Source: Rhodobacter sp.
Lineage (GTDB): Bacteria > Pseudomonadota > Alphaproteobacteria > Rhodobacterales > Rhodobacteraceae
DNA length: 48,160 bases
Assembly: GCA_020250175.1 (NCBI GenBank)
Contig: JADCEN010000052.1
Span: 1-48,160, forward strand
Direction of reading: 5' to 3'
Shown in pieces: positions 26,223 through 35,161 of the stretch. The position numbers were made by a program, and so were the translations under genes. Under the pieces are notes generated by a model. The model was given only the letters and a program-made list of their open reading frames with translations, was not told where the DNA came from and did not search any database. Positions within the stretch are counted from its first letter, which is position 1; every line of letters begins with the position of its first letter.

Positions 26223-27410
26223 ATGAACCGATCCCGCATGGCATTCCGTCTTCTGTCCCTGGGCGCAGCTTTCAGTGCAATCAGCGCCTGTTCGGACAAC
26301 ACCGCCCTGATCGACTGGGATCTGCGGCCCGATGGCGCAGGCGCCTTTTCGACGGCGGAGGCGGCGCGCAGGGCCACCGCCACCCGGCCCGAGCCCGACG
26401 CCAATGGCGTGATTTCCTATCCGGGCTATCAGGTGGCCGTGGCGCGGCAGGGCGATACCGTGTCCAGCGTGGCGGCACGCACCGGGATGGACCCTGTGGA
26501 ACTGGCCACCTACAATGCCATGTCCCCGGAGGCGCCGCTGAACGCGGGCGAGATCGTGGCCCTGCCCCGGCGCGTTGGCACATCGTCATCGCAGGCCGCC
26601 GGGGCCACCGTCGGCGCGCCGATCCAAAGCGGCACGATCGAAGTGACCACGCTGGCCGCAGGCGCGATTGACCGCGCGCAACCGGGCGGCACTGCCGCCG
26701 ACCCTGTACCGCCCCCCCCTGCACCGGGCGGGGTCGAGCCGGTCCGCCACCGGGTGGAACGGGGTGAAACCGCCTTTTCCATCGCCCGGCTTTACAATGT
26801 CTCGGCCAGGTCGATTGCCGAATGGAACGGGCTTGGCCCCGATCTGGCCGTGCGCGAAGGCCAGTATCTGCTGATCCCGGTGCCGCTGGACAGCGGCACC
26901 CAAGCCGAGGTTGTGACCCAGCCCGGCCAGGGTTCGCCCACGCCGCCCCCGCCCTCGGCGGCCAAGCCCTTGCCTGAGGAACAGATCACACCCGCCGCCG
27001 AACCGGCACCGGAAACGCCGCCCTCGCCCAAGCTGGAGGAAGAGCGGTCTTCCGCCTCTGCCGCACGGTTTGCCATGCCGGCCGACGGCAGCATCATTCG
27101 AGGCTTTGTGCCCGGAAGTTATCCCGGCATCGATATCGGTGCCGTCCCCGGAAGCCCGGTCAGGGCCGCCGCCGATGGCACGGTCGCGGTCATCACCAAG
27201 GACACCGACCAGGTGCCGATCCTGATCCTGCGCCACGCCGACAACATTTTGACAGTCTATGCCAATATCGACGGGATCAAGGTGGCCAAGGGCGACAGGG
27301 TCAAGCGCGGCCAGACCATTGCGGCCGTACGCGCCGCATCGCCCGCCTTCCTGCGTTTCGAGGTGCGCAACGGCATCGATGCCGTCGATCCGATGCCCTT
27401 CCTGCAGTGA
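26223..27410 (+). CDS. nlpD: NlpD-type lipoprotein, two LysM and a degenerate M23 domain
   Basis: A 395-aa protein with a lipoprotein-like signal (FSAISAC, Cys about residue 23), two LysM domains (about 69-113 and 176-219) that bind peptidoglycan, a proline-rich linker and a C-terminal M23/LytM domain (about 285-395). The zinc ligands are lost: the HxGxD site reads YPGID, YAH reads YAN, and the final HxH reads RFE. As in NlpD and EnvC, it should not cut cell wall itself but activate an amidase during division. It is 48 bp downstream of pcm. Its stop abuts that of the NUDIX gene on the other strand. Confidence 0.9.
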   Translation: MNRSRMAFRLLSLGAAFSAISACSDNTALIDWDLRPDGAGAFSTAEAARRATATRPEPDANGVISYPGYQVAVARQGDTVSSVAARTGMDPVELATYNAMSPEAPLNAGEIVALPRRVGTSSSQAAGATVGAPIQSGTIEVTTLAAGAIDRAQPGGTAADPVPPPPAPGGVEPVRHRVERGETAFSIARLYNVSARSIAEWNGLGPDLAVREGQYLLIPVPLDSGTQAEVVTQPGQGSPTPPPPSAAKPLPEEQITPAAEPAPETPPSPKLEEERSSASAARFAMPADGSIIRGFVPGSYPGIDIGAVPGSPVRAAADGTVAVITKDTDQVPILILRHADNILTVYANIDGIKVAKGDRVKRGQTIAAVRAASPAFLRFEVRNGIDAVDPMPFLQ

Positions 27411-28514
27411 TCAGCGCCGCAGCCGCCCGCGTTCGCGTTCCAGCCAAAGTGCTGTCAGGATCAGGGGTGCGTTTGCCGCCTGGCCACTGCGGACCAGTGC
27501 CATCAGCCGGTCAAAGCTGATCAGGTGGCCCCGGATATCTTCGGCCTCGGAAGCAAGGCCGAAGGTGCCTGCCGTTCCGTCCGGCAGATCGGCCAGCGCG
27601 ACGTAGGAATAGAGGTATTCCGCCTTTGCCCCCGGCGAGGGGTAGTAGCGTGCCACCTCCAGCACGTCGCCCAGCGCCAGCCCAGCCTCTTCCGCCGCCT
27701 CGCGCCGGGCGGCCTCTGGCGGGGTTTCGCCGGGATCGACCCGGCCCGCGATGACTTCCAGCAGCCAGGGCTGGTCATCGCCGCGCGCATGGACGGCGGC
27801 GCGGAACTGTTCGATCAGCAGCACCCTATCACGGACCGGATCATAGGGCAGCACCGTCACGGCATCGCCCGAAACGAAGACCGCCCGGCTCACGACCGGG
27901 CTCATCGCCCCGTCAAAGCGGCGGAAGCGCAGATCGTATTCTTCCACCGCAAAGAAGGCGGCATAGGGCTGACGCCGGGCAATCACCTCGACATCCTGCG
28001 CCTGCGCGCGCCGGCGCAGCGCGGGTGCGCCACCGGCGGCCCGGACCCGTGACGCTCCGCGCACCAGCATGGGGACAAAGCGCCCACGCAGATCGGCCGC
28101 CGGCCGCTGGCCGTACAGCGCCATGACATCGCCCGCCGTCGCGGTCAGCGCCCCGGCCCAGCGCGCCTGAAAGGCCACCTCATCCCAGGGCAGGCCCGCC
28201 AGCGGGGCATCCGCCGACCACAGGCGGCAGCGGACCGGCGCATCCCCGACGGTAACCATGGCAATCTGCGCGGTCAGCCCGAGCACCTTGTGAAAGAACG
28301 CCAGCCGGGCCTGTTCTGCCCTGGAAAGGCCGGTCGCCACGCCCCCTGCCGCAAACCCGCCCGGCGCGGCCACCAGACATCCTGCGGGGTATTCCTCGGT
28401 CCGGATCAGGGAGTAATCCGACAGGGTTGCGGCACGAAGCGCGGGCAAACGACCGATCACTGCGGTCAGCAGCGGCGCATGGCACAGCGCGCCGGACAGA
28501 AAAAGGTCAGTCAC
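27411..28514 (-). CDS. NUDIX hydrolase with N-terminal GGCT-like domain (TrgB-like)
   Basis: A 367-aa two-domain protein. The N-terminal part (about 1-150) resembles a gamma-glutamylcyclotransferase/AIG2-type fold, beginning LFLSGALCHAPLL. The C-terminal NUDIX domain has the full box G-x5-E-x7-REAAEEAG within GRVDPGETPPEAARREAAEE, and FAVEEYDLRFRRFDG and SPGAKAEYLYSY suggest ADP-ribose or ADP-sugar pyrophosphatase activity. The same fusion is known in Rhodobacter as the tellurite-resistance protein TrgB. The start is a GTG at 28514, because an in-frame stop lies one codon further upstream; AGGTGGA precedes it. It is the last gene of a leftward stress-type cluster. Confidence 0.85.
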   Translation of the reverse strand: MTDLFLSGALCHAPLLTAVIGRLPALRAATLSDYSLIRTEEYPAGCLVAAPGGFAAGGVATGLSRAEQARLAFFHKVLGLTAQIAMVTVGDAPVRCRLWSADAPLAGLPWDEVAFQARWAGALTATAGDVMALYGQRPAADLRGRFVPMLVRGASRVRAAGGAPALRRRAQAQDVEVIARRQPYAAFFAVEEYDLRFRRFDGAMSPVVSRAVFVSGDAVTVLPYDPVRDRVLLIEQFRAAVHARGDDQPWLLEVIAGRVDPGETPPEAARREAAEEAGLALGDVLEVARYYPSPGAKAEYLYSYVALADLPDGTAGTFGLASEAEDIRGHLISFDRLMALVRSGQAANAPLILTALWLERERGRLRR

Positions 28515-28517
28515 CGG

Positions 28518-28781
28518 TCATGTCCACCTGCTGTTGGCCCGCTCTGCAGCGGCGCGGCCCGGACCGGCGCTTGCGGCAAGACCCGTGGACGCCTGCCAGC
28601 CCCGGCCCCCCGGACCGCCCACAATCACCGCGCCGCATGGCAAACCGATGCCCGTGCGGATCGGATCACGCCGCCCCGGACGGGCCGCGCGCTGCAGCAT
28701 CCATTGCCTGCGGACTTCGGCAGGCGACCTGCCCGGGGCCGCGAGGGCAAGGGCGGCAGCAGGCCTGACGGCTGCAGACAT
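28518..28781 (-). CDS. Possible small protein between CFA-like and NUDIX genes
   Basis: An 87-aa frame that starts 7 bp after the CFA-like gene and ends 3 bp before the NUDIX gene, with GGTGAAAG before its ATG. That tight fit in a leftward cluster is the only real support. Composition is Ala, Arg, Gly and Pro-rich, as random high-GC frames are, and no domain is recognised. It could equally be untranslated spacer. Confidence 0.3.
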   Translation of the reverse strand: MSAAVRPAAALALAAPGRSPAEVRRQWMLQRAARPGRRDPIRTGIGLPCGAVIVGGPGGRGWQASTGLAASAGPGRAAAERANSRWT

Positions 28782-28788
28782 GGCGCTT

Positions 28789-30000
28789 TCACCGGGGTCT
28801 GGTGACGGTGATCTGCGTCACATCGCAGTAGCCACACCTGAACAATCCGGCGCAGGAGGTGAGGTAGAAGTTCCACATGCGCCGGAACCGGTCATCAAAA
28901 CCCATGGCCGCAATCTCGTCCCAGCGGGCATTGAAGGTTTCGTGCCAGCGCCGCAGCGTGTCGCTGTAGCTTTGCCCGAATTCGATCGATCCGCGGATGC
29001 GCAGCCCGGCCCGCTCCACCTCGGCCTTCAGAACCGACGGCGACGGCAGCATCCCGCCGGGAAAGATGTATTTCTGGATGAAATCGACCCCGCGCTTGTA
29101 GACCTTCCAGCGCCTGTCCTGCACCGTGATGATCTGCAGCGTGGCGTGACGCCCCGGTTTCAGCCGGTCGCGCAGGGTCTGGAAGTAGACCGGCCAGTAC
29201 TTTTCGCCCACGGCCTCGAACATTTCGATACTGGCGATCCCGTCATAGATGCCGCGCTCGTCACGGTAGTCCTGCAGCTTGATTTCCACCCTGTCGCTCA
29301 GGCCGGCGGCGGCGATGCGCTGCACCGCATAATCGTGCTGGGCCTGGCTGATGGTCAGCCCCGTCACCTTCAGGCCCCGCTCCCTGGCCGCATATTCGGC
29401 AAAGCCGCCCCAGCCGCAGCCGATTTCCAGCACATGATCGCCGGGCTGCGCCCCCATCTGATCGACCATGGTTTCGTATTTGCGGATCTGGGCCTTTTCC
29501 AGGCTTTCCTGGCCGGATTCGAATATGGCCGAGGAATAGGTCATCGTATCGTCAAGCCACAGGCGGTAGAACTCATTGCCCAGATCGTAGTGATAGCTGA
29601 TGTTCTTTCTGGCCTGCGCCCTGGAATTTGACTGGAGCCAGAACCGCAAATGCTCATAGGCCCGCACAAACCCCATGCCGGGATAACCGTCATAGACGCT
29701 TTCATTGTCTTCATGGATCAGGTCCATGAAGGCCTGCAGATCGGGCGTGGACCACCAGCCTTCCAGATAGGCGTCACAAAAGCCAAGGTCCCCCTCGCGG
29801 ATCAGCCGCGCAAAGGTATCGGGATTGTCGATATGCAGTTCTGCCACCAGGCCGGGGCGTCTGCCTTCGGCCCGGAAGCGGCGCCCATCGGGCAGCACGA
29901 AATCCATGCGCCCGTGGTTCAGGCGGCGCGCCACCTCGAATGCGGTGGAAAAATAGCGTGGCAGCCCGGTCTGGCCCCGTGTGGTCGTCAGTGCGGTCAT
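28789..30000 (-). CDS. Cyclopropane-fatty-acyl-phospholipid synthase family methyltransferase
   Basis: A 403-aa SAM-dependent enzyme of the CFA synthase/mycolic acid cyclopropanase family, acting on unsaturated acyl chains of membrane lipids. Motifs are ISYHYDLGNEFYRLWLDD, the SAM site VLEIGCGWGGFAEYAA (about 196-211), GLTISQAQHDYA and SIEMFEAVGEKYWP. The ATG at 30000 has GGAGGGGAT just upstream. It lies 58 bp after the photolyase gene on the same strand. In Rhodobacter sphaeroides a photolyase-CFA pair is part of the singlet-oxygen response; I did not find a clear matching RpoE promoter here. Confidence 0.9.
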   Translation of the reverse strand: MTALTTTRGQTGLPRYFSTAFEVARRLNHGRMDFVLPDGRRFRAEGRRPGLVAELHIDNPDTFARLIREGDLGFCDAYLEGWWSTPDLQAFMDLIHEDNESVYDGYPGMGFVRAYEHLRFWLQSNSRAQARKNISYHYDLGNEFYRLWLDDTMTYSSAIFESGQESLEKAQIRKYETMVDQMGAQPGDHVLEIGCGWGGFAEYAARERGLKVTGLTISQAQHDYAVQRIAAAGLSDRVEIKLQDYRDERGIYDGIASIEMFEAVGEKYWPVYFQTLRDRLKPGRHATLQIITVQDRRWKVYKRGVDFIQKYIFPGGMLPSPSVLKAEVERAGLRIRGSIEFGQSYSDTLRRWHETFNARWDEIAAMGFDDRFRRMWNFYLTSCAGLFRCGYCDVTQITVTRPR

Positions 30001-30058
30001 ATCCCCTCCAAGCAGGCCGCTTTTTCCTGAGTTATCGTGACGGATAGCCCCGCCGCGC

Positions 30059-31474
30059 TCAAGTCTTTCTTGCGCTATAGGCCGCAAGCGCCCGGTCGCG
30101 CCCTGCCGCCAGCGAAACGACCGGCTCGGGGTAGTGCCCCGAAGCCCTCAGGCCCCAGGATCGTGGAACCGCGTCAAAATAGGCCAGCGCCTCCGGCCCC
30201 GGCTGCTGACACAGTTCGGCCACGAAGCGGTGGATGTAAACCTGTTCGGGGTCAAACTTTTCCGCCTGTGTCGCCGGGTTGAAGATGCGGAAATAGGGTG
30301 CCGCATCGGGGCCAGAGCCCGCCACCCATTGCCAGCCCATCGCATTCGATGCCGGGTCCCAGTCGGTCAGGCATTCGGCGAACCAGTCCAGCCCCACCTT
30401 CCAATGGGTCATCAGATGCTTGGTGAGGTAAGAGGCCGCGATCATCCGGGCGCGGTTGTGCATGGTGCCGGTCACATACATCTCGCGCATGGCAGCATCA
30501 ACAAAAGGCTCTCCGGTCAGGCCCCGGCGCCAGCGTTCGGCATCGGGGTTGTCGCCGCGCCAGGGAAAACTGTCCCAGTCTTCGCGCCAGTTGGCATGGG
30601 TGATCTGCGGTGTGTGATGGATCAGGTGCCAGGCGAATTCGCGCCAGACCAGTTCCTTCAGGAAATGCTCTGCCCCGGCGCGGCCCTGGTCCATCGCCTG
30701 CCAGCCCGCGTGCCAGATGCGGCGGGGGCCAATTTCGCCATAGGTCAGGTTTTCGGACAGGCGCGAGGTATGCTCTCCGCCCGGAAAGTCGCGTGCCGTG
30801 CGGTAAAGATCAATCGGGCCGGCCAGAAACCGGTCCAGCCGGGCGCGGGCGGCAGCCTCGCCCACCGCCTGATGGGGTGCCACCACAGCCGCCCCCCGGT
30901 TCATCGCCGCGTCCAGACGCCAGTCTTCCAGCCGGTCAGACACTGGCCAGGCGGCGGGTGCTGCCAGATGCGGCGGCGCTTCGGCGGGCAAGGCAACGGC
31001 GCGGTCCCTGACCGCGCGCCAGAAGGGGGTATAGACGCGGAAATGGCCGCCTTCGCCGGTTTCGACCGTCCAGGGTTCGTGCAGCAGGGGGCCGGGGTGG
31101 CTTTCGGCCTGCACCCCGCGCGCCCTGAGCGCCGCCTTGACCGCCGTATCCCGCGCCCGCGACGGCGGGTCACAGGCGCGCGTCCAGTGGACGGCCCCTG
31201 CCCCGGTTTCGGCGATCAGCGCGTTCAGCACATCCGGCGCCGGGCCATGCCGCAGGATCAGCCTGCTGCCGATCCGTTCCAGCGTTCCGGCAAAGGACGC
31301 AACCGCAAGGCCAAGCCGCCACAGCGCCGCAGCGCCCTGCCCTTTCGTTTCGGGGTCAAGGATGAACACCGGGATCAGGGGTCTGCCCGATGCCGCCGCT
31401 GCGGCCAGCATCGGATGATCATCCAGCCGCAGATCACGGCGGAACCACAGGATCAAGGGGGCGGGATCAGTCAC
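30059..31474 (-). CDS. phr: Deoxyribodipyrimidine photolyase
   Basis: A 471-aa class I photolyase that repairs cyclobutane pyrimidine dimers with blue light. The antenna-binding N-terminal domain begins LILWFRRDLRLDDHP. The FAD domain contains ELVWREFAWHLIHHTPQITH, TGEPFVDAAMREMYVTGTMH and HWKVGLDWFAECLTDWDPAS, with the conserved tryptophans for electron transfer. Both possible starts are GTG (31474 and 31489); I prefer 31474, with AGAGG in front and the family-like VTDPAPLILWF. It heads the cluster with the CFA-like gene, so light and oxidative damage repair may be co-expressed. Confidence 0.93.
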   Translation of the reverse strand: MTDPAPLILWFRRDLRLDDHPMLAAAAASGRPLIPVFILDPETKGQGAAALWRLGLAVASFAGTLERIGSRLILRHGPAPDVLNALIAETGAGAVHWTRACDPPSRARDTAVKAALRARGVQAESHPGPLLHEPWTVETGEGGHFRVYTPFWRAVRDRAVALPAEAPPHLAAPAAWPVSDRLEDWRLDAAMNRGAAVVAPHQAVGEAAARARLDRFLAGPIDLYRTARDFPGGEHTSRLSENLTYGEIGPRRIWHAGWQAMDQGRAGAEHFLKELVWREFAWHLIHHTPQITHANWREDWDSFPWRGDNPDAERWRRGLTGEPFVDAAMREMYVTGTMHNRARMIAASYLTKHLMTHWKVGLDWFAECLTDWDPASNAMGWQWVAGSGPDAAPYFRIFNPATQAEKFDPEQVYIHRFVAELCQQPGPEALAYFDAVPRSWGLRASGHYPEPVVSLAAGRDRALAAYSARKT

Positions 31475-31569
31475 GGGGCCTCTTTGCACATTCTACTCTC
31501 AAGGTAACCCGCGCCCGGCGGCGGACAAGACCGGAACGACCGGCCGGCCAAAGGACACCCCCGCAGCGG

Positions 31570-32805
31570 TCAAAGAACGCGGTCCAGCGCCGCGATCAGG
31601 CGCGCCACATCCCGGTCGCTGGTGTAGTGAACAAGGCTCAGCCGCAGCACGCCTTTTCCGATGTCCACACCCATCGCTTCCAGCGGACGCCTGGCATAGA
31701 AATCGCCCCCCCAGCAATTGATGCCATGGGCGGCCAGGGCAACGGCCACCGGTTCGGCCGCGCCCGGCAGAGCGACGGCGACAGTCGGGGCACGGTCTGC
31801 CGCCTGTCGCGGACCGATCAGCCGGACATCATTGCGCGCCGCCAGATAGTCCAGCAGCGGCGCAACCACCGTCACCTCCTGATCCCGCATCAGGTCATGA
31901 ACTGCGCGTCCCCGCGCCAGGGGATCCGGATCGGGGGCAAAGTGGCGGGCATGCAGGGCATCGATGTAATCGACCATGCCGGCACAGGCGGCGATCTGCG
32001 CATGGTCCGGACCGGCGGGGGTGAAGCGCTTGTAAAGCGGGGCGGCATTGAACCAGTGGCCCTGCGCGGGCAGCACTTCCCCGAAGGCGCGTCGGATCAC
32101 CATGATGCCCTGGTGCGGCCCATAGGTCTTGTAGGCCGAGAACAAGTAGACATCGGCCCCCAGGGCCGCAACATCGGGAAAGCCGTGCGGCGCATAGCTG
32201 ACACCATCCACCACGGTCCGGGCACCCGCCGCCCGCGCCAGGGCGGCAATGGCCGCGACCGGATTGATTTCGGCCACCACATTGGAACAATGGGGAAAGC
32301 ACACCAGCCTGACCCGCCCGTCGTCCATGAGCCGCGCCAGATCGTCCGGGTCCAGATGCCCGGTTTCGGGATCGATCTTCCATTCGCGCAGCTCGATCCC
32401 GTCATCGGCCAGTCGCCGCCAGACGCCCGAGTTCGCCTCGTGGTCCTGGTTGGTCACCACGATCACCCCGCCTTCACGGCGCAGCCATGTCCGCACCGCC
32501 TGGGCCAGGACATAGGTATTGGCGCTGGTCGAGGGACCAAAGGAAAGCTCGTCCGCCGCAACGCCCAGCATGGCCGACAGGCGCCTGCGCGCCTCGTCCA
32601 TCTCCGCCCCCCCGGCCTGGGCGGCGGCATAGGGCGCATAGGGCTGCACCTTGCGTTCCAGGTAAAAGCGGTGCAGCCGGTCGATCACCGGCTGGCAGGG
32701 GTAGGATCCCCCGGCATTCTCGAAAAACGCCTGCCCCTGGCTGGGGCCGCTTTGAAAGGCCGGGAACTTGCTGCGCACGAAATCCATGTCAAGCGGCATC
32801 GTCAT
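31570..32805 (-). CDS. Class V aminotransferase (cysteine desulfurase-like)
   Basis: A 411-aa PLP enzyme. The cofactor lysine is in YLFSAYKTYGPHQGIM. N-terminal landmarks are FFENAGGSYPCQPVIDRL and FGPSTSANTYVLAQA, and the PLP-contacting VTNQDHEANSGVWR and VVDGVSYAPHG follow. It belongs with CsdA-like proteins rather than housekeeping IscS, and I see no scaffold or SufE partner beside it, so the physiological reaction is unclear. The ATG at 32805 has GGAGATG upstream. It is 95 bp downstream in orientation from no other gene; its promoter is in the gap to the right. Confidence 0.85.
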   Translation of the reverse strand: MTMPLDMDFVRSKFPAFQSGPSQGQAFFENAGGSYPCQPVIDRLHRFYLERKVQPYAPYAAAQAGGAEMDEARRRLSAMLGVAADELSFGPSTSANTYVLAQAVRTWLRREGGVIVVTNQDHEANSGVWRRLADDGIELREWKIDPETGHLDPDDLARLMDDGRVRLVCFPHCSNVVAEINPVAAIAALARAAGARTVVDGVSYAPHGFPDVAALGADVYLFSAYKTYGPHQGIMVIRRAFGEVLPAQGHWFNAAPLYKRFTPAGPDHAQIAACAGMVDYIDALHARHFAPDPDPLARGRAVHDLMRDQEVTVVAPLLDYLAARNDVRLIGPRQAADRAPTVAVALPGAAEPVAVALAAHGINCWGGDFYARRPLEAMGVDIGKGVLRLSLVHYTSDRDVARLIAALDRVL

Positions 32806-33060
32806 GTCATCTCCGTTGCTGGCGGCGCATGGGCGGCACGCGGCCAAACACCCACCGAAAGCCATATCACCGCCGGGCCGGCACCTCCACCCTTGGTGCT
32901 TCGATCAGCCTTGCCTGCCCTGGCCCCGATCAGCACAGCCCGGCGGATCGAAATCTGCTGAAAAACCGGGCAGAAATCCGGACTGTGATCCAAAACCACG
33001 CTGCGACGACGTGCCGTCACCAAGCTTTGAGAATGATTGATCAGAGGGCTTATTGGATTC

Positions 33061-33105
33061 CCGCGCCAAACCACTATCGAATCCCGTGCAAAACCGCTAT
33101 CGAAA
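33061..33105 (+). promoter_or_regulatory. Two 22-bp direct repeats upstream of the binding-protein gene
   Basis: CCGCGCCAAACCACTATCGA and CCGTGCAAAACCGCTATCGA begin 23 bp apart (33061 and 33084). They lie 40-85 bp before the ATG at 33146, in a 340-bp gap that is notably AT-richer than the rest. About two helical turns of spacing suits two copies of a regulator side by side. The rest of the gap (32806-33060) shows no gene. Confidence 0.5.
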
Positions 33106-33145
33106 ATTGCTTATCTTTTCCCAACCCCGCATCAGGTGAGGTCTC

Positions 33146-34198
33146 ATGAAACGTTCAACCGCCCTTCTTGTCTCGGCAGCCGTCGCGCTGACTCTGGCCG
33201 CGCCGGTGCGCGCCGCCGACCCAGAACTGATTGTTTTTGACTGGGCCAGTTTCATGAACGACGACCTGGTCAAGGACTATGTCGCCAAGTATGGCCAGGG
33301 TCCCACCTTTGCGCTGTTCGGCGATGACGACGAGGCGTTTCAGAAGGTGTCATCGGGCTTTAGGGTGGATGTGACGCATCCCTGTTCGCAGATGGTGGCG
33401 AAATACCGCGATTCCGGTCTGATAGAGCCTTGGGATGTCAGCCGCATTCCCGAATTCGCGAACATATCGCCGATGTTCCTGAACTCGGGCGTCGTCAAGG
33501 ACGACACCGGCGTGTGGTACATCCCTACCGACTATGCGTTCACTGCCATTGCCTACAATGCCGATCAGGTGACGGCAGAGGATGTTGCCTCGCTTAACGT
33601 CTTTATTGACCCGAAGTTTGCAGGCCGTGTTTCGCTGCCGGACAATACCGATGACGTCTGGTCACTGGCGCTGCTTGCCACCGGTGTGACCGACTGGACC
33701 ACGACAACCGACGAACAGTTTCAGGCAGCAGCAGCCTGGCTGCGCCAGGCCCATGCCAATGTGCGTGCCTATTGGACCGACCCGTCCGAACTGGCCCAGC
33801 TCATGGCCTCGGGCGAGGTGCTGGTGGCCTGGTCGTGGAACGACGTGATCCCGATTCTGCGGGCTGACGGGTTCAACGTGGGTTTTCAGCGTCAGGCCAA
33901 GGAAGGAGCGTCTTCGTTCTTTTGCGGTTTCGTCAACATGAAGGACGCGCCCGGTTCGGAAGACAAGGCCTATGACTTCGTCAATGCCTGGCTGGCGCAT
34001 GGCACTGCCAAGGTGTTGCTGGAAACCGTGGGCTATGCCCATGCGAACGACGCGGCCATGGCCGGGATCACAATCGAAGAGCTGAAGGCAGGCGAGGTTG
34101 ACCCGATCAGCACGACCGTTCTTGCCCAGACGCCGATTGACGGCGCGCTTCGCGCGCGGATGCTGGAGGAGTTTGAACTGATCAAGTCGGGGTTCTGA
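33146..34198 (+). CDS. Spermidine/putrescine-type ABC substrate-binding protein (orphan)
   Basis: A 350-aa periplasmic protein with a signal peptide (about 1-23, APVRAA). The mature start is PELIVFDWASFMNDDLVKDY and the fold resembles PotD/PotF: ALFGDDDEAFQKV, WYIPTDYAFTAIAYN and VLVAWSWNDVIP. It is expressed alone. A rho-independent terminator follows, and no permease or ATPase gene is near. It may serve a transporter encoded elsewhere; the ligand (polyamine or another small cation) is inferred from the fold only. AGGTGAGG precedes the ATG. Its codons look less GC-extreme than those of neighbours. Confidence 0.88.
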   Translation: MKRSTALLVSAAVALTLAAPVRAADPELIVFDWASFMNDDLVKDYVAKYGQGPTFALFGDDDEAFQKVSSGFRVDVTHPCSQMVAKYRDSGLIEPWDVSRIPEFANISPMFLNSGVVKDDTGVWYIPTDYAFTAIAYNADQVTAEDVASLNVFIDPKFAGRVSLPDNTDDVWSLALLATGVTDWTTTTDEQFQAAAAWLRQAHANVRAYWTDPSELAQLMASGEVLVAWSWNDVIPILRADGFNVGFQRQAKEGASSFFCGFVNMKDAPGSEDKAYDFVNAWLAHGTAKVLLETVGYAHANDAAMAGITIEELKAGEVDPISTTVLAQTPIDGALRARMLEEFELIKSGF

Positions 34199-34220
34199 CA
34201 GCCCTTTGTGCCGCAGGAAC

Positions 34221-34250
34221 CGCCCGGGTCCGCCCCGGGCGTTTTCTTTT
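34221..34250 (+). terminator. Rho-independent terminator after binding-protein gene
   Basis: CGCCCGGG (34221-34228) pairs with CCCGGGCG (34234-34241) over a 5-base loop, directly followed by TTTTCTTTT. It ends the transcript of the orphan binding protein and separates it from the tmRNA promoter. Confidence 0.85.
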
Positions 34251-34301
34251 CCAGGCCGGTCTGCCTGAATTCATGCGGAAAAACCGTGGCAAGGGCGCGT
34301 C

Positions 34302-34330
34302 TTGCGCCGGGGGCACCCCGCCCCTATATT
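34302..34330 (+). promoter_or_regulatory. Sigma70-type promoter of ssrA
   Basis: TTGCGC (34302-34307) and TATATT (34325-34330) are separated by 17 bp, the ideal spacing. They lie just before the inferred 5' end of the tmRNA precursor near 34336. Confidence 0.7.
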
Positions 34331-34335
34331 GCGAC

Positions 34336-34660
34336 TGTCCGGGGTAACCCGGACTATGGCGATAAACGCACCCGTAATACGCGGATCGGACCCGGGGGCG
34401 GTACCCGGCGGCTCCACCAGACCAACCCGGCATTGCGGGCGGATGGGGCCGAAACAGGATCGACGAACGTCCAAAGGGGCCAGCTTTCGCTCGGCGGGGT
34501 ACCACCGTTATCGGTCCAAAAGTACAGTTGCCAATGACAACCGTGCTCCGGTGGCGCTGGCTGCGTAAGCGGCTCGCAATACCAAACATAAGCCCTTGCG
34601 CTTAGCCGCGTAAGGCGGGGTTCGCAGGTACCTGGCAACAGAAACCTGCACTTCCCCGCT
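34336..34660 (+). ncRNA. ssrA: Permuted two-piece tmRNA
   Basis: tmRNA frees stalled ribosomes and adds a degradation tag. The gene is in the permuted order of Alphaproteobacteria. First comes the acceptor piece, ending with an encoded CCA at 34417-34419. Next is a 25-base spacer that is cut out. Then the coding piece begins GGGGCCGAAACAGG at 34445. GGGGCCG pairs with CGGCTCC near the CCA to form the 7-bp acceptor stem. The tag frame at 34530-34568 reads ANDNRAPVALAA and ends in TAA. Pseudoknot-like pairing follows (GCAGGT with ACCTGC, GCGGGG with CCCCGC). The outer 5' and 3' ends are estimates. Confidence 0.93.
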
Positions 34661-34693
34661 TGCTTCTGCGCGCAGCCGTGCCACCTTTGGGGC

Positions 34694-35158
34694 ATGGTCT
34701 TTTGTCTGATCCCGCTGTCGCTGGCCGGCTGCGCCCGCACGGCGGCGCTGCCGCCGGTGATCTGTCTGTCCGGCCGGATCGCTGCGCACGAAGATGCAGA
34801 CAAGCGCTGGCAGGGTCAGGTCGCGCCCGCTGCCGCGCCATGGTCCGGCACCGGGGCACAGGTGCGCAACCGGCGGGACCTGGCCCGCTTTGCCGCCGAT
34901 GCCCGCGCCCGGTCGCGCGCCTTTGCCGCGCGCGATACCGCCAGGGGTCAGGCGATCCGCCTTTCGGCGGCCCGATCCGCCGCCTTGCCCGGTTGCCGCC
35001 GGGTGATCAACGTTGCGGGCGATGGCACCGGACATGCGGGCTGCCCCGCGCTCTGGCACCGCAGGGACGATCTTGCGTTGACCGTGCGCGGCCCGCGTGA
35101 CTGTCCGCGCAGCATCCGCACAGGGCACCTGCGCGCCCCGTCCGGGCAGGAACCTTAG
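34694..35158 (+). pseudogene. Decayed DUF1194-like (von Willebrand A-type) gene
   Basis: A 154-aa frame with a lipobox-like start (LSLAGC). The middle part (PWSGTG, RDLARFAADARA, PGCRRVINVAGDGTGHAG) resembles the DUF1194 family, and the tail LALTVRGPRDCPRSIR resembles that family's C-terminus. The N-terminal metal-site region and about 50-60 residues between GDGT and the tail appear to be missing, so this looks like an in-frame deletion relic. It is based on remembered family features and might instead be an unrelated small lipoprotein. It ends 3 bp before chrA. Confidence 0.4.
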
Positions 35159-35161
35159 GGC

